Shown here in pieces: positions 16,191 to 24,710 of a stretch of 38,309 nt of DNA. A model generated the notes under the pieces. It was not told where the DNA came from and ran no database searches. It worked only from the letters and a program-made list of their open reading frames with translations. Origin of the DNA: Rhodospirillales bacterium (GTDB lineage Bacteria > Pseudomonadota > Alphaproteobacteria > Rhodospirillales > Shumkoniaceae). The translations under genes and the position numbers were made by a program. Where the stretch lies: NCBI GenBank assembly GCA_014859895.1, contig JACZKS010000027.1, forward strand, positions 1 through 38,309. Reading direction: 5' to 3'. The stretch's first letter is position 1, and every line of letters starts with the position of its first letter.

Positions 16191-16219
16191 ATTATATTAG
16201 AATCACCTTGATAAGACAA
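16191..16219 (-). promoter_or_regulatory. Strong sigma-70 promoter of the sulfur operon
   Basis: Read leftward: -35 TTGTCT (16214-16219), exactly 17 bp, -10 TATAAT (16191-16196), in an AT-rich island of otherwise GC-rich DNA. The predicted start near 16184 gives a ~210-nt leader before the rhodanese gene. I saw nothing else in the gap 15,974-16,319. Confidence 0.65.
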
Positions 16220-16319
16220 ACAAAAACCATATGAAAATTGTGGATTATAGTTGACGATTCCGCACGGGTATGACGGCCTTGGAGGGAGGCTTTAGGTGGC
16301 GGACTTACAAAGATTTTTT

Positions 16320-16487
16320 GTCATTCCGGACGTTAGGCGCGCCCGAAAATCCATAGGATTTCCGGAAAGCGAGCCTTGCGATCCGGAATCCAGACCGCCT
16401 TCTCCACGCGACGCGGCCCTGGATTCCGGATCACTGACTTTCCTTTTCCAAATCAAAGATTTGGAGGAAAGTCGTGTCCGAAATGAC
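16320..16487. repeat. MITE-like palindromic element, copy A
   Basis: 168 bp, bounded by GTCATTCCGGAC and its near-perfect inverse (one mismatch at the right end). Inner inverted arms GATCCGGAATCCAG / CTGGATTCCGGATC, and two small hairpins (AAATCC-ATA-GGATTT and CCAAATC-AAA-GATTTGG). Copy B at 24,711-24,876 has the same architecture and most of the sequence. No coding capacity. Confidence 0.8.
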
Positions 16488-16513
16488 GGTCTTGTGAATG
16501 CACGCCCTACGGC

Positions 16514-17254
16514 CTACAGCGGACCGCCGTCGACCGGGATGACGCAGCCGGTGGAGAAGCGAAGCCGGGTCACCGCGGCGACCACGGCATCGCCCAGCGC
16601 TTCGGGGGTGATGCGGGTCTTCATCAAGCTGGCGGCGATGGCGGGTTCCACCCAGGCCGGATCGCGGCTGACGAAGCCGGTGTCGACGAAGCCCGGCGCG
16701 ATGGCGAAGACCCGAACCTTGGGCGCCAGCACGCGGGCCAGCGAAAGCGTCATGGTGTTGACGGCCGCTTTCGAGGAACTGTAGGCGATGTTGCTGCCCT
16801 TGCCGGTGGGCGCCGAGCTTGACGAGATGTTGATGACGACGCCGCCGTCGCCGGCTTCCAGCAGGCGGCGGAAGGCGCGCACGCAGGCGAAGGGGCCGCG
16901 CCAGTTGACGCGGAAGATCTCGTCGATCAGCTCGTCGGTCAGGCCGTCGAGGTCGTCGTGCTTCACCAGCTTGGTGGTTCCGGCGTTGTTGACCAGAAGG
17001 TCGAGACGGCCGTAGCGGCGCTCCACCTCGCCGGCCAGCTCCGCCAGGGCGGCGCTGTCGGTCACCGGCACGGCGGCGCCCCAATGGCCGGCCCCGGGCA
17101 GAGCCCGGGCGGCGGCGTCGATCTTGGCGGCGTCGCGGCCGGTCAACACCACCTTCGCCCCGGCTTCGGCGAGTTGGCGGCAGATGCCGCCGCCGATACC
17201 GCCGGCGCCGCCGGTGACGAGGGCGACTTGATCCTGCATGGGGCGTTCGGTCAT
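16514..17254 (-). CDS. Short-chain dehydrogenase/reductase
   Basis: Classical SDR of 246 residues. The Rossmann motif 'TGGAGGIGGG' is at 14-23, 'NNAG' at 89-92, catalytic Ser in 'INISSSSAP', and YxxxK as 'YSSSK' (158-162). The end 'FSTGCVIPVDGGPL' matches the family. It reduces or oxidises a carbonyl/alcohol with NAD(P)H, similar to FabG-type 3-oxoacyl reductases, but the substrate cannot be told. ATG 17254 has AGGAGA upstream; the open frame continuing to 18,064 lies antisense to eipB and is not coding. It stands alone, divergent from eipB, with copy A of the palindromic element behind it. Confidence 0.9.
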   Translation of the reverse strand: MTERPMQDQVALVTGGAGGIGGGICRQLAEAGAKVVLTGRDAAKIDAAARALPGAGHWGAAVPVTDSAALAELAGEVERRYGRLDLLVNNAGTTKLVKHDDLDGLTDELIDEIFRVNWRGPFACVRAFRRLLEAGDGGVVINISSSSAPTGKGSNIAYSSSKAAVNTMTLSLARVLAPKVRVFAIAPGFVDTGFVSRDPAWVEPAIAASLMKTRITPEALGDAVVAAVTRLRFSTGCVIPVDGGPL

Positions 17255-17359
17255 GAATTTTTCTCCTCTGTGAACGGCGCCTGCGGATGACGATCTTAAC
17301 GGCTTTCTCCGGCGGCCGGCACCCGGTATGGTCGGAGGACGGGCAGGAGGAGGAACCCC

Positions 17360-18172
17360 ATGAGACTTTTCGCTCGATCGCTGCGGCTCGCCGCCGCGCT
17401 GGCGCTGTTGGCCGGGGCCGGGCAGGCGGCGGCCGCCGAGCTGGCGCCGCACCGCGCCTTCTACAAGGGGACCCTGGAGGTGAAGAGGGCCGGCGCCGGC
17501 GCCATGGCCGCCAGCGGCAGCATGGCGACGTCGCTGGAGCGGGCGTGCGACGGCTGGATCACCAGCGCGCAGAGCATCGTTGACGCCACTCTCGAAAACG
17601 GCCAGACGGCGCGCCAGGACCTGCGCTTCGCCGGCTGGGAGTCGCTCGATGGCGCCGCCTACCGCTTCACGTCGCGCCAGCGCGTCGGCGACGCCGAGTT
17701 GGGCGTCAAGGGCTCGGCGCGGGCGGACGGACCGGCCGGCCCCGGCGAGGTCGAGTACACGCAGCCGGGGAAAAAGACCATCGCCCTGCCGCCGGCGACC
17801 GTCTTTCCCACCCGCTACCTGATGGCGCTCATCGAGAAGGCCGAAGCGGGCGCCCGCCAGGAAGTGGGCATCATGTTCGAAGGGGCAGGGGGCGCCGGCC
17901 CGCAGCGGGCGGCTGCGTTCATCGGCGCCAGGCAACCGGCCGCCGCCGATGCCGCCGCCCGCCTGGGGCCGCTGGCGGCGCGTCCCGGCTGGCGCATGCA
18001 GATCGGCTTCTATGAACCGGACAGCCGCTCGCCCTCGCCCGACTACGAGATCGAGATCCTGCAATTGGACAACGGCGTCGTCACCGAAATGCTGATGACC
18101 ATGGGGCCCGTCTCGCTCCGCTTTGCGATGCAGAAGGTCGAGGCCGTTCCCGCCCCGCGCTGCCAGCCCTGA
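17360..18172 (+). CDS. eipB: EipB-type envelope protein (DUF1849)
   Basis: Periplasmic protein of 270 residues with signal peptide (cleavage near 'QAAAAE', about 25). The DUF1849 layout is visible: 'APHRAFYKGTLE' at the mature start, 'CDGWITSAQ' with the first conserved Cys, 'PPATVFPTRYLMALIEKAEAG', 'YEIEILQLDNGVVTEM', and a second Cys near the C-terminus ('PRCQP'). In Brucella EipB these cysteines form a disulfide, and the protein supports outer-membrane integrity. AGGAGGAAC precedes ATG 17360. It is convergent with the ferritin-like gene, 21 bp apart. Confidence 0.85.
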   Translation: MRLFARSLRLAAALALLAGAGQAAAAELAPHRAFYKGTLEVKRAGAGAMAASGSMATSLERACDGWITSAQSIVDATLENGQTARQDLRFAGWESLDGAAYRFTSRQRVGDAELGVKGSARADGPAGPGEVEYTQPGKKTIALPPATVFPTRYLMALIEKAEAGARQEVGIMFEGAGGAGPQRAAAFIGARQPAAADAAARLGPLAARPGWRMQIGFYEPDSRSPSPDYEIEILQLDNGVVTEMLMTMGPVSLRFAMQKVEAVPAPRCQP

Positions 18173-18193
18173 AAGGGGCGGCGGGGCGGCCGC

Positions 18194-18730
18194 TCACTCG
18201 GGGATGGTCGGCGGATCGGGATCGAAGTCCCAGCCTTTTTCGGGCTTGGGATAGCGGGCGATCAGCTTGTTGACCAGGTCCACGTGCTCGGCTTCCTCGT
18301 AGGCGAATTCCAGGCCCAGCTTGCGGACGTCCTCGTTGGCGGTGTTGTCGGCCACCGAGGTGTAATAGTTCTGCGCCTGAATCTCGGCGTTGCGGGCCAA
18401 GTCGAGCGCCTGATACGGGGTCATCAGGTAGTGGGTCTTTTCCATCGAGGGCGTTTCCGGCGCGTGGGCATCGCCCCACTGGAATTCCCACGGCGCGATC
18501 TTCGGCAGCGTCTTGCCGGCGGCGCGCTCGCGCATCTCGCCGGCGTGCTTGGCGCTGGCGCGCGCCAGCTTGCGGAAAAGCTGGGCGACTTCCTTGTTGT
18601 TGTGGACCTCCATCGAGTCGGCGATTTCCTCGTAGCGCTCGGCGACCTCGGATTCGAGGGCGATGGCATGGGCGAGGAATTCCTCGATCGTCTCGATGGC
18701 GACGTTTCTTTCTCCGGCCGAACTGCTCAC
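18194..18730 (-). CDS. Ferritin-like (rubrerythrin-type) di-iron protein
   Basis: Protein of 178 residues, almost all helical. Likely iron ligands lie in 'ALESEVAERYEEIADSM' (E..E), 'HAGEM', 'NAEIQAQNYY' and 'FAYEEAEHVDLV' (E..H), the ExxH pattern of the ferritin/rubrerythrin superfamily. There is no rubredoxin domain. Probable role is iron handling or peroxide removal. The start is GTG 18730, supported by AGGAGACG upstream. It is the last of four minus-strand genes following the M48 protease, 112 bp after the DsbA gene. Confidence 0.8.
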   Translation of the reverse strand: MSSSAGERNVAIETIEEFLAHAIALESEVAERYEEIADSMEVHNNKEVAQLFRKLARASAKHAGEMRERAAGKTLPKIAPWEFQWGDAHAPETPSMEKTHYLMTPYQALDLARNAEIQAQNYYTSVADNTANEDVRKLGLEFAYEEAEHVDLVNKLIARYPKPEKGWDFDPDPPTIPE

Positions 18731-18842
18731 CTGACGTCTCCTAACCGATCGGGCGCGCGGGGCTTGCTGGCTTTTCTCCGCGCACCATGGTGACGGTTAG
18801 TTATACCAAATCGACCCCCAAGTCGAGGCACCAGACGCGCCG

Positions 18843-19589
18843 TCACCCCTTACGCGCCGCCGCCACCAGTTGGCGCAGCGTGTCGGCCTCGACGGCGCCG
18901 GGAATCAGGTGGCCGCCGATGACGAAGGCGGGGGTGCCGTTGATGTTGAGCGCCTGCGCCAGTTCGCGGTTCTTGCCGAGGATGGCGGCAATTTCGGGGT
19001 CGCGCATGGCCGTCATCAAGGCCTTGGAGTCGATCCCCACTTCGGCGGCGATCTCCAGGATGCGGGTCTCGTCGAGGCTGCCGCGCGCCGTCATCAGGGC
19101 GGCATGGAAGGGCATGTACTTGGCGGGAGTCGAACGCCATACCGCCAGCGCGGCCCGCGCCGCCACCACCGATTCCGGCCCGAGAATGGGCAGTTCCTTG
19201 ACCACGTAGCGGATTCCGCCGTCGGCCTTGAGCAGGTCGTGCACGGCGGGGAACACCTTCTTGCAGTAGCCGCAGCGATAGTCGGTGAATTCGACCAGGG
19301 TGACGTCGCCGTCGGGGGCACCGCCCACCGGCGAGGTGGGATCGCGCTCCAGCTGTTCCTTGCGCTGGGCCAGCACCGCCTGCTGCTGCTTCTGCTGATC
19401 CTCGGCCATCCTGGCCTCGTAGGCCTGCAGCGCTTCGATGAGGACTTCCGGGTTTTCCATCAGGTATTCGCGCACGACCTCGCGCACCGCATCCTTCTGG
19501 GCCGGGGACAAAGGATCGGCGGCGCTGGCCAGGGAAACCGCGGCGGCAAGGAAAAGGGCGGCGAGGCCGGCGGAGCGGGGAAACGTCAT
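18843..19589 (-). CDS. DsbA-family thiol oxidoreductase, exported
   Basis: Protein of 248 residues with a signal peptide (to about 'ASAAD'). It has a helical N-terminal extension with 'VREYLMENPEVLIEAL' and a Gln-rich coiled-coil, then a DsbA thioredoxin fold with active site CGYC in 'VEFTDYRCGYCKK' and cis-Pro in 'INGTPAFVIG'. This Com1/DsbA-like form, with the same N-terminal motif, is common in alphaproteobacteria. It makes or shuffles disulfides in periplasmic proteins, perhaps including the nearby EipB. ATG 19589 has AAGAAGAAC upstream; ATG 19607, six codons earlier, is possible. Confidence 0.88.
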   Translation of the reverse strand: MTFPRSAGLAALFLAAAVSLASAADPLSPAQKDAVREVVREYLMENPEVLIEALQAYEARMAEDQQKQQQAVLAQRKEQLERDPTSPVGGAPDGDVTLVEFTDYRCGYCKKVFPAVHDLLKADGGIRYVVKELPILGPESVVAARAALAVWRSTPAKYMPFHAALMTARGSLDETRILEIAAEVGIDSKALMTAMRDPEIAAILGKNRELAQALNINGTPAFVIGGHLIPGAVEADTLRQLVAAARKG

Positions 19590-19702
19590 CGGCGGTTCTT
19601 CTTTCATCGTTCTGCGAAGGCGAGGGGGGATGATGCCCGAGGCAGGGCCCCGCGCACAAGGCGTTCCCGGGGGCTCTCACCGGAAGTTGACGGGCGGTAC
19701 CC

Positions 19703-20452
19703 TCAGCGCGACAGGACGATGCCCGAAATGTTGGCCGCCCCCGGAGCTTCCCCGCCCGCGGCGGCGACGCCGACGAACATGACCTTGGCCGCGGCCGCAT
19801 CGTCGCCGGGCCAGGCCTGGCGATAGACCTGGGCGAGGTCGACGGTTTCGAACCTCCAAACGCCGGCATTCTCCTCGCCGCCGCGGGCCGTGTAGTGGCG
19901 CGGCGCCCGCGGGTCTCCGCGGGGTGGGGTCAGGTTGCCCCGTCTCAGCGCCGAGGTGTCCCAGCCGATGGTCAGCAGGCGGTCGTAGGGCGGCAGGGCC
20001 GAGCCTATCCACGCCGTCGGCCGGCTACCCCAGCTGCCGCTGGCGGGATCACCGCCGTAAAAGCCGACGACAAGACGCACCGGGTGTTCGGTGCCGGGGT
20101 GGGTTTCGATGGACCACGCCCAGCTCAGATAGGGTGCCACCACCATGATGGCGTCGATGCGCCGCACCAATAGCCCGGTCTGGCGGCCGCTGACGACGCG
20201 AAGCGAGCGCACGCCGTCGGCCTCGGCGGTGGTGAACGCCGGGCCGCCGTCGCCTGGATCGATCCGGATCCATTCTCCGGAGACCTTGGCGGGCGAGAAG
20301 TCCGGGCCAGGCCCAAGGATGGCCAGCCGCCCGGAGGGGTCCACCGTGGCGCGCGGAACCGTACAGGCGGCGAGGGCCAGGATGACCCCGAGAACCGCGC
20401 CCGTGCGGACGCTCGCGACCATCCATCGGCGGCACGCCGGCATCGCGGCCAT
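19703..20452 (-). CDS. Predicted lipoprotein, DUF3047-like
   Basis: Protein of 249 residues. After a hydrophobic stretch the lipobox 'LAACT' puts the lipidated Cys near residue 30. The body has a beta-rich pattern with 'PYLSWAWSIE' and a C-terminal 'VWRFETVDLAQVYRQAWP...VMFVGVAAAGGEAPGAANISGI', which resembles DUF3047 proteins. No catalytic motif seen. It begins 7 bp after the M48 protease stop, so the two are cotranscribed. Family call is tentative; the lipoprotein prediction is firm. Confidence 0.65.
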   Translation of the reverse strand: MAAMPACRRWMVASVRTGAVLGVILALAACTVPRATVDPSGRLAILGPGPDFSPAKVSGEWIRIDPGDGGPAFTTAEADGVRSLRVVSGRQTGLLVRRIDAIMVVAPYLSWAWSIETHPGTEHPVRLVVGFYGGDPASGSWGSRPTAWIGSALPPYDRLLTIGWDTSALRRGNLTPPRGDPRAPRHYTARGGEENAGVWRFETVDLAQVYRQAWPGDDAAAAKVMFVGVAAAGGEAPGAANISGIVLSR

Positions 20453-20459
20453 GGCGGAC

Positions 20460-21845
20460 CTATTCTTCTTCCCTGTCCGGCTTGCCGTCGCGATTGAGGT
20501 CGGCGGTGGCGTGCAGGATGTCCTGCGCCTGGACCATCGCCGGGGAATCGCCCTCCAGCAATTTCTCGGCGCGCTTGGCGTATTCGCGGGCCTCGCGCAG
20601 GCTGCCGCGGAAGTAAGCCTCCTCGGCCAGCGCCAGCGTGCTCAGCCCCTTGTCGCCCTTGCGGCCGTAGGCGATGGCCAGGTTGCGCCAGATCCACGAG
20701 GAATCGGGTTCCGCCCGCTGGGCGATGCGCAGGTTCTCGATGGCCGCGTCGAGCAACACCGGATCGTTCATCTCGAGCTGGATGCGGGCGAGGTCGAGGC
20801 GCAGCAGCGGCGAACCCGGCAGCAGCTCGACCGCCGCCTCGTAGGACGGGATCGCCTCGGCGGCGCGGCGGTTCTCGAACAGCATCTGGCCCTTCATTTC
20901 GTGGAAGTAGGGGTCGGATGGATTTTCGGCGATCAGTCCGTCGATCAGCGGCAGGGCCTTCTCCAGATCCGGCACTTTGTAATAGGCGATGGCCCGCGCA
21001 TAGCGCGCCGGCAGGCTGGTGTCGCTTTCCGGGAAGCGTCGCATGGTGCGGGTGGGCGGTTCGAGGAACGCCTGCAGCTTGGCCTGCATGCGTTCATGCA
21101 GCCTCTTGTACTCGGCCGGCAGCGGACTGGTGGGCCGGGCCGATTGCCTGATGTGGTTTTCCAAGGCCTGAACCCGTTCGCGGGTGATCGGGTGGGTCCT
21201 GAGATAGGGGTCCTGGAAGCGGGTGCTCAGCAATTCCTGTTCGGAGAGCGTGCCCAGGAATTCGAGAAGGCCGGTCGCCGGCGTGCCGGTGGCGTCGAGG
21301 AATCGCATGGCGGCGGCATCGGCGGCGGCTTCCTGGCTGCGGCTGTACTGGAAGAAGTTCTCCTGTCCCGCCCGGGCGCCGCCGGCAACCACGGCGGCGC
21401 CGACGTCCCCGCGCCCGGTGGCGACGCCGGCCGCCGCGCCCAGGACCATGGCCAGGATTTGCTGGGCCGAGCTTTTGCGCATGACGTCGTGGATGCGCGC
21501 CAGATCGCCGCCCGCGATGTGGCCGGCTTCATGGGCGATGACCCCGATGATCTGGCCGGCATTGGCGCCCTGCATCAGAAGCCCGGTGTTGAGGAACAGC
21601 TTCTGGCCGCCGGCGACGAAGGCGTTGAGGGTGGAATCGTTGACGATGTAAACCTCGATCGCCGAAGGATCGAGGCCGGCCGCCTGGAACACTGGCGTCG
21701 AAAAAACCCGGATGGTATTTTCGATCTCGGTATCACGGATGAACTTGAATCCCCGCGCCGCCGCGGGTGCCGCAAGCGTGGCCGCGAGCAGGACGGCAAG
21801 CACAAGAGAGGAAACGCGTTTGAACAAGACCGTCATCCCTTCCAT
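20460..21845 (-). CDS. M48-family metalloprotease with TPR repeats (BepA-like)
   Basis: Exported zinc protease of 461 residues. A signal peptide ends near 'APAAARG'. The HExxH motif is in 'GVIAHEAGHIAGGD', and the third ligand Glu in 'SRSQEAAADAAAM'. The C-terminal half (about 270-450) is made of TPR-like helices ('ARAIAYYKVPDLEKALPLIDGL', 'PSYEAAVELLPGSPLLRLDLA'). This is the layout of BepA (YfgC), which surveys outer-membrane protein assembly. ATG 21836 is an alternative start and no ribosome-binding site is convincing for either. It heads a minus-strand group with the DUF3047-like and DsbA genes, and its 5' end overlaps that of the divergent GGT-like gene. Confidence 0.9.
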   Translation of the reverse strand: MEGMTVLFKRVSSLVLAVLLAATLAAPAAARGFKFIRDTEIENTIRVFSTPVFQAAGLDPSAIEVYIVNDSTLNAFVAGGQKLFLNTGLLMQGANAGQIIGVIAHEAGHIAGGDLARIHDVMRKSSAQQILAMVLGAAAGVATGRGDVGAAVVAGGARAGQENFFQYSRSQEAAADAAAMRFLDATGTPATGLLEFLGTLSEQELLSTRFQDPYLRTHPITRERVQALENHIRQSARPTSPLPAEYKRLHERMQAKLQAFLEPPTRTMRRFPESDTSLPARYARAIAYYKVPDLEKALPLIDGLIAENPSDPYFHEMKGQMLFENRRAAEAIPSYEAAVELLPGSPLLRLDLARIQLEMNDPVLLDAAIENLRIAQRAEPDSSWIWRNLAIAYGRKGDKGLSTLALAEEAYFRGSLREAREYAKRAEKLLEGDSPAMVQAQDILHATADLNRDGKPDREEE

Positions 21846-23490
21846 CACATTAAAAGGTAGTGGGAGGAACCGCTGGCGTCAAATCGCCGTCGCTGGGTTG
21901 ATTTTCCTCACCGGCGGCTGCTCGTCCACGGATGGGCCTCAGCAGGGCACCGTCGGCTTCGTCGAAGGCTTCCTGGGCGGCGTCGCGGCGGACGAACCCA
22001 GGGCCGCGACCATCGGGCGCGACGTGCTGTCGGCCGGCGGCACCGCCGCCGACGCCGCGACCGCCATCTATTTCGCGCTTTCGGTCACCATGCCATCGTC
22101 GGCCAGCCTGGGCGGCGGCGGCGTGTGCATCGTACACGACTGGAAAACCAAGAAGACCGAGATGCTGGACTTTCTGGCCCGGCCGCCCAAGGCCATCCCG
22201 GCCGGCGCCGACCGGCCGACCGCCGTTCCCGGCAACCCGCGCGGCTTTTACGCGCTCCATTCGCGCTTCGGCCGGCTGCGCTGGGAAGCCCTGGTCGGTT
22301 CCGCCGAAAACCTGGCCCGCTTCGGCACCCCGGTATCGCGGGCCTTCGCCGTCGATCTGGCGCGGGTGGGCAACGCGTTGCTGACCGATCCCAATGCGCG
22401 GCGCATTTTCGGCCAGGCCGGCGGCCAGCGGGTGGCCGGCGAGGGCGAGACCCTGGTCCAGTTCGAACTGGCCTCGATGCTGGGCTTGATCCGCCGCGCC
22501 GGCCCGGGCGACTTCTACGACGGCCCGACGGCCCATCAACTGGTTGCAGCGGTCAATGCGGCGGGGGGCTCGCTCGGCATCGACGATCTGCGCGCCTATC
22601 GGCCGGCGTGGCGCGAGACCATCCGCGTTCCCTATGGCAACCGGGTCGCCCACTTCACCTCGCCGCCCGGCGCCGCCGGCGCGCTGGCGGCCGGGATGTG
22701 GCGGATGCTGGCCGATGACGATCGCTTCGAGGACGCCTCGCCGGCGGTTCGTGACCACCTTCTCGCGGAAACCGCGCTCAGGGCCTTCGCCGATCGCGGC
22801 CGCTGGCTTCAGGACGACGGAACCAGCTCCGTGCCGCCGGCCGACTTGGCGGTGCCGTCCCGGACGGCGGCGCTGATGGCCTCCTATCGCGAGGATCGCC
22901 ACATCCCCGCCGCCGAGATCACCCCGCCGCCGGTCGAACGGCTGGAGAATCCCGCCGCCACCAGTTTCGTGGTCGTCGACCGCGATTCCTCGGCGGTGGC
23001 CTGCGCGCTGACCATGAACAACCTGTTCGGCACCGGCCGCGTCGCCGGCGGCACCGGCATCCTGATGGCGGCGGCGCCGGGACCGGCCGGCCGCGGCCCG
23101 ACCTCGCTGGGGCCGATGATGGTGCTCAACGAGCACGTCAACGAGCTCATTTTCGCGGGGGCGGCGTCCGGCGGCGCCGCCGCGCCCACCGCGCTGGTCG
23201 GCGTGGCCGCCCGCGCCCTGCTGGCGGAGCAAAGCCTGGCCGAGGCCATGGAGACGAAGCGCGTCCACCACCAGGGAGTGCCGGACACCACCTTCGTCGA
23301 AAGCGCCTCCTCCGAGGAGGCTCGCGAGGAGCTCCGGCGGCGCGGGCATCAGGTGGCGGTTTCGCCGATCCTCGGCCGGGTCAACGCCACCTATTGCCCC
23401 GACGGGCTGCCCAGCCATCCCAACCTGTGCACGATCGCCACGGACGCGCCGCCGCGCGGCTATGGGTTGACCGCGATCGGCGGCGAGTGA
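21820..23490 (+). CDS. Gamma-glutamyltransferase-like lipoprotein, catalytic Thr missing
   Basis: Protein of 556 residues with the GGT fold: 'ATIGRDVLSAGGTAADAATAIYFALSVTMPSSASLGGGG' region at the N-terminus, 'ARPPKAIPAGAD', 'HSRFGRLRWEALV' and, at the large/small subunit junction, 'NPAATSFVVVDRDSSAVACALTMNNLFGTG'. In active GGTs the junction reads TTHxSVVD and the first Thr is the self-cleaving nucleophile; here it is Ala380 (A-T-S). The SPGGS-type loop is also altered ('GAASGGAAA'). A lipobox 'LTGGC' follows a hydrophobic stretch, so it is probably membrane-anchored. The start is TTG 21820, chosen because AGAGGAAA lies just upstream. It is likely a non-processed, non-enzymatic homologue. 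Confidence 0.8.
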   Translation: MNKTVIPSITLKGSGRNRWRQIAVAGLIFLTGGCSSTDGPQQGTVGFVEGFLGGVAADEPRAATIGRDVLSAGGTAADAATAIYFALSVTMPSSASLGGGGVCIVHDWKTKKTEMLDFLARPPKAIPAGADRPTAVPGNPRGFYALHSRFGRLRWEALVGSAENLARFGTPVSRAFAVDLARVGNALLTDPNARRIFGQAGGQRVAGEGETLVQFELASMLGLIRRAGPGDFYDGPTAHQLVAAVNAAGGSLGIDDLRAYRPAWRETIRVPYGNRVAHFTSPPGAAGALAAGMWRMLADDDRFEDASPAVRDHLLAETALRAFADRGRWLQDDGTSSVPPADLAVPSRTAALMASYREDRHIPAAEITPPPVERLENPAATSFVVVDRDSSAVACALTMNNLFGTGRVAGGTGILMAAAPGPAGRGPTSLGPMMVLNEHVNELIFAGAASGGAAAPTALVGVAARALLAEQSLAEAMETKRVHHQGVPDTTFVESASSEEAREELRRRGHQVAVSPILGRVNATYCPDGLPSHPNLCTIATDAPPRGYGLTAIGGE

Positions 23491-23534
23491 CCCCGCACCT
23501 TCGGCACGCCTAGGAAAAGAACAAGGACCGGATC

Positions 23535-24683
23535 ATGGTCATGAAAGTGGCGAAACGCGGCGGTATTCCGCCGTTTATCGTGATGGACGTCATGCGCGCG
23601 GCCAACGAGCGCGAGGCGGCCGGCGGCGACGTCCTGCACCTGGAAGTCGGCCAGCCGGGCACCGGAGCGCCGGCGGCGGTCCTCGACGCGGTAAGGGCGG
23701 CGCTCGCCTCCGACCGCATGGGTTACACCGACGCCTTCGGGCTGCCGGCCTTGCGGGCGGGCATCGCGGCGCATTACGCCGATCGGTATGGCGTCGCCGT
23801 CGATCCTGGCCGCGTGGTCGTCTGCACGGGCTCCTCGGGAGCGTTCGTGCTGGCCTTCCTTGCCGCCTTCGAGGCGGGGGACCGGGTGGCGCTGGCCAGC
23901 CCCGGATATCCCGCCTACCGCAACATCCTCAAGGCGCTGGGCGTCGAGGCCGTCGAGGTGCCGGTGGGGCCGGAATCCAATTTCCAGCCGACCCCCGAAC
24001 TGCTGGAGGATATCGATGGGCCCCTGGACGGCCTGATCGTCGCCAGCCCGTCCAATCCGACCGGGACGATGATCCGCCGCGACGGCCTGAAGGCGATCGC
24101 GGATTACTGCGCCGGGCGCGGCGTACGGCTGATTTCGGACGAAATCTACCACGGCATCACGTACGGCGAGCCGGCCGAGACGGCGCTGGCCTTTTCCGGC
24201 CAGGCCGTCGTCGTCAACAGCTTCTCCAAGTACTATTCGATGACCGGCTGGCGCCTGGGTTGGATGGTGGTGCCCGACGAACTGCTGCGCCCGGTCGAGT
24301 GCCTGGCCCAGAACCTGTTCATCTCGCCGCCGACGGTATCGCAGTACGCCGCCCTGGCGGCGCTGGGTTGCCGCGCCGAACTGGACGGGCACGTGGCACG
24401 CTATGCGCGCAACCGCGAACTGCTGCTGAGCGAACTGCCGAAGGCCGGCTTCGGGCGCATGGCCTCGGCCGACGGTGCCTTCTACCTATACGCCGACGTC
24501 ACCCACATGACCAACGACAGCAGCGCCTTCTGCGCGCGCATGCTGGCCGAAACCGGGGTGGCGGCGACGCCGGGCGTCGACTTCGACCCGGAACGGGGGA
24601 ACCGCTACGTGCGGTTTTCCTTCGCCGGGCGTACCGAAGACATGGCCGAAGCCGCCCGCCGCCTTATCGCTTGGTTGGGCTGA
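23535..24683 (+). CDS. Class I/II PLP aminotransferase
   Basis: Fold-type I aminotransferase of 382 residues. Landmarks are 'VLHLEVGQPGTGAP', 'GYTDAFGLPALRAGIA', 'ASPSNPTGTM' (Asn for PLP), 'LISDEIYHGITYG' (Asp and Tyr), the Schiff-base Lys in 'NSFSKYYSMTGWRLGW' and the substrate Arg in 'NRYVRFSFAG'. The pattern fits the aspartate/aromatic/alanine-type subgroup; the exact amino acid is not readable. It lies 44 bp after the GGT-like gene, probably in one transcript. The following palindromic element (24,711-24,876) separates it from the convergent rne. Confidence 0.9.
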   Translation: MVMKVAKRGGIPPFIVMDVMRAANEREAAGGDVLHLEVGQPGTGAPAAVLDAVRAALASDRMGYTDAFGLPALRAGIAAHYADRYGVAVDPGRVVVCTGSSGAFVLAFLAAFEAGDRVALASPGYPAYRNILKALGVEAVEVPVGPESNFQPTPELLEDIDGPLDGLIVASPSNPTGTMIRRDGLKAIADYCAGRGVRLISDEIYHGITYGEPAETALAFSGQAVVVNSFSKYYSMTGWRLGWMVVPDELLRPVECLAQNLFISPPTVSQYAALAALGCRAELDGHVARYARNRELLLSELPKAGFGRMASADGAFYLYADVTHMTNDSSAFCARMLAETGVAATPGVDFDPERGNRYVRFSFAGRTEDMAEAARRLIAWLG

Positions 24684-24710
24684 GCGGGGTCAGCGCCTGC
24701 TCCTATTTTC

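Noticed and set aside
17255-18064. Upstream extension of the SDR gene
   Set aside because: It lies antisense to eipB, and the SDR starts naturally at 17254 with a good ribosome-binding site.
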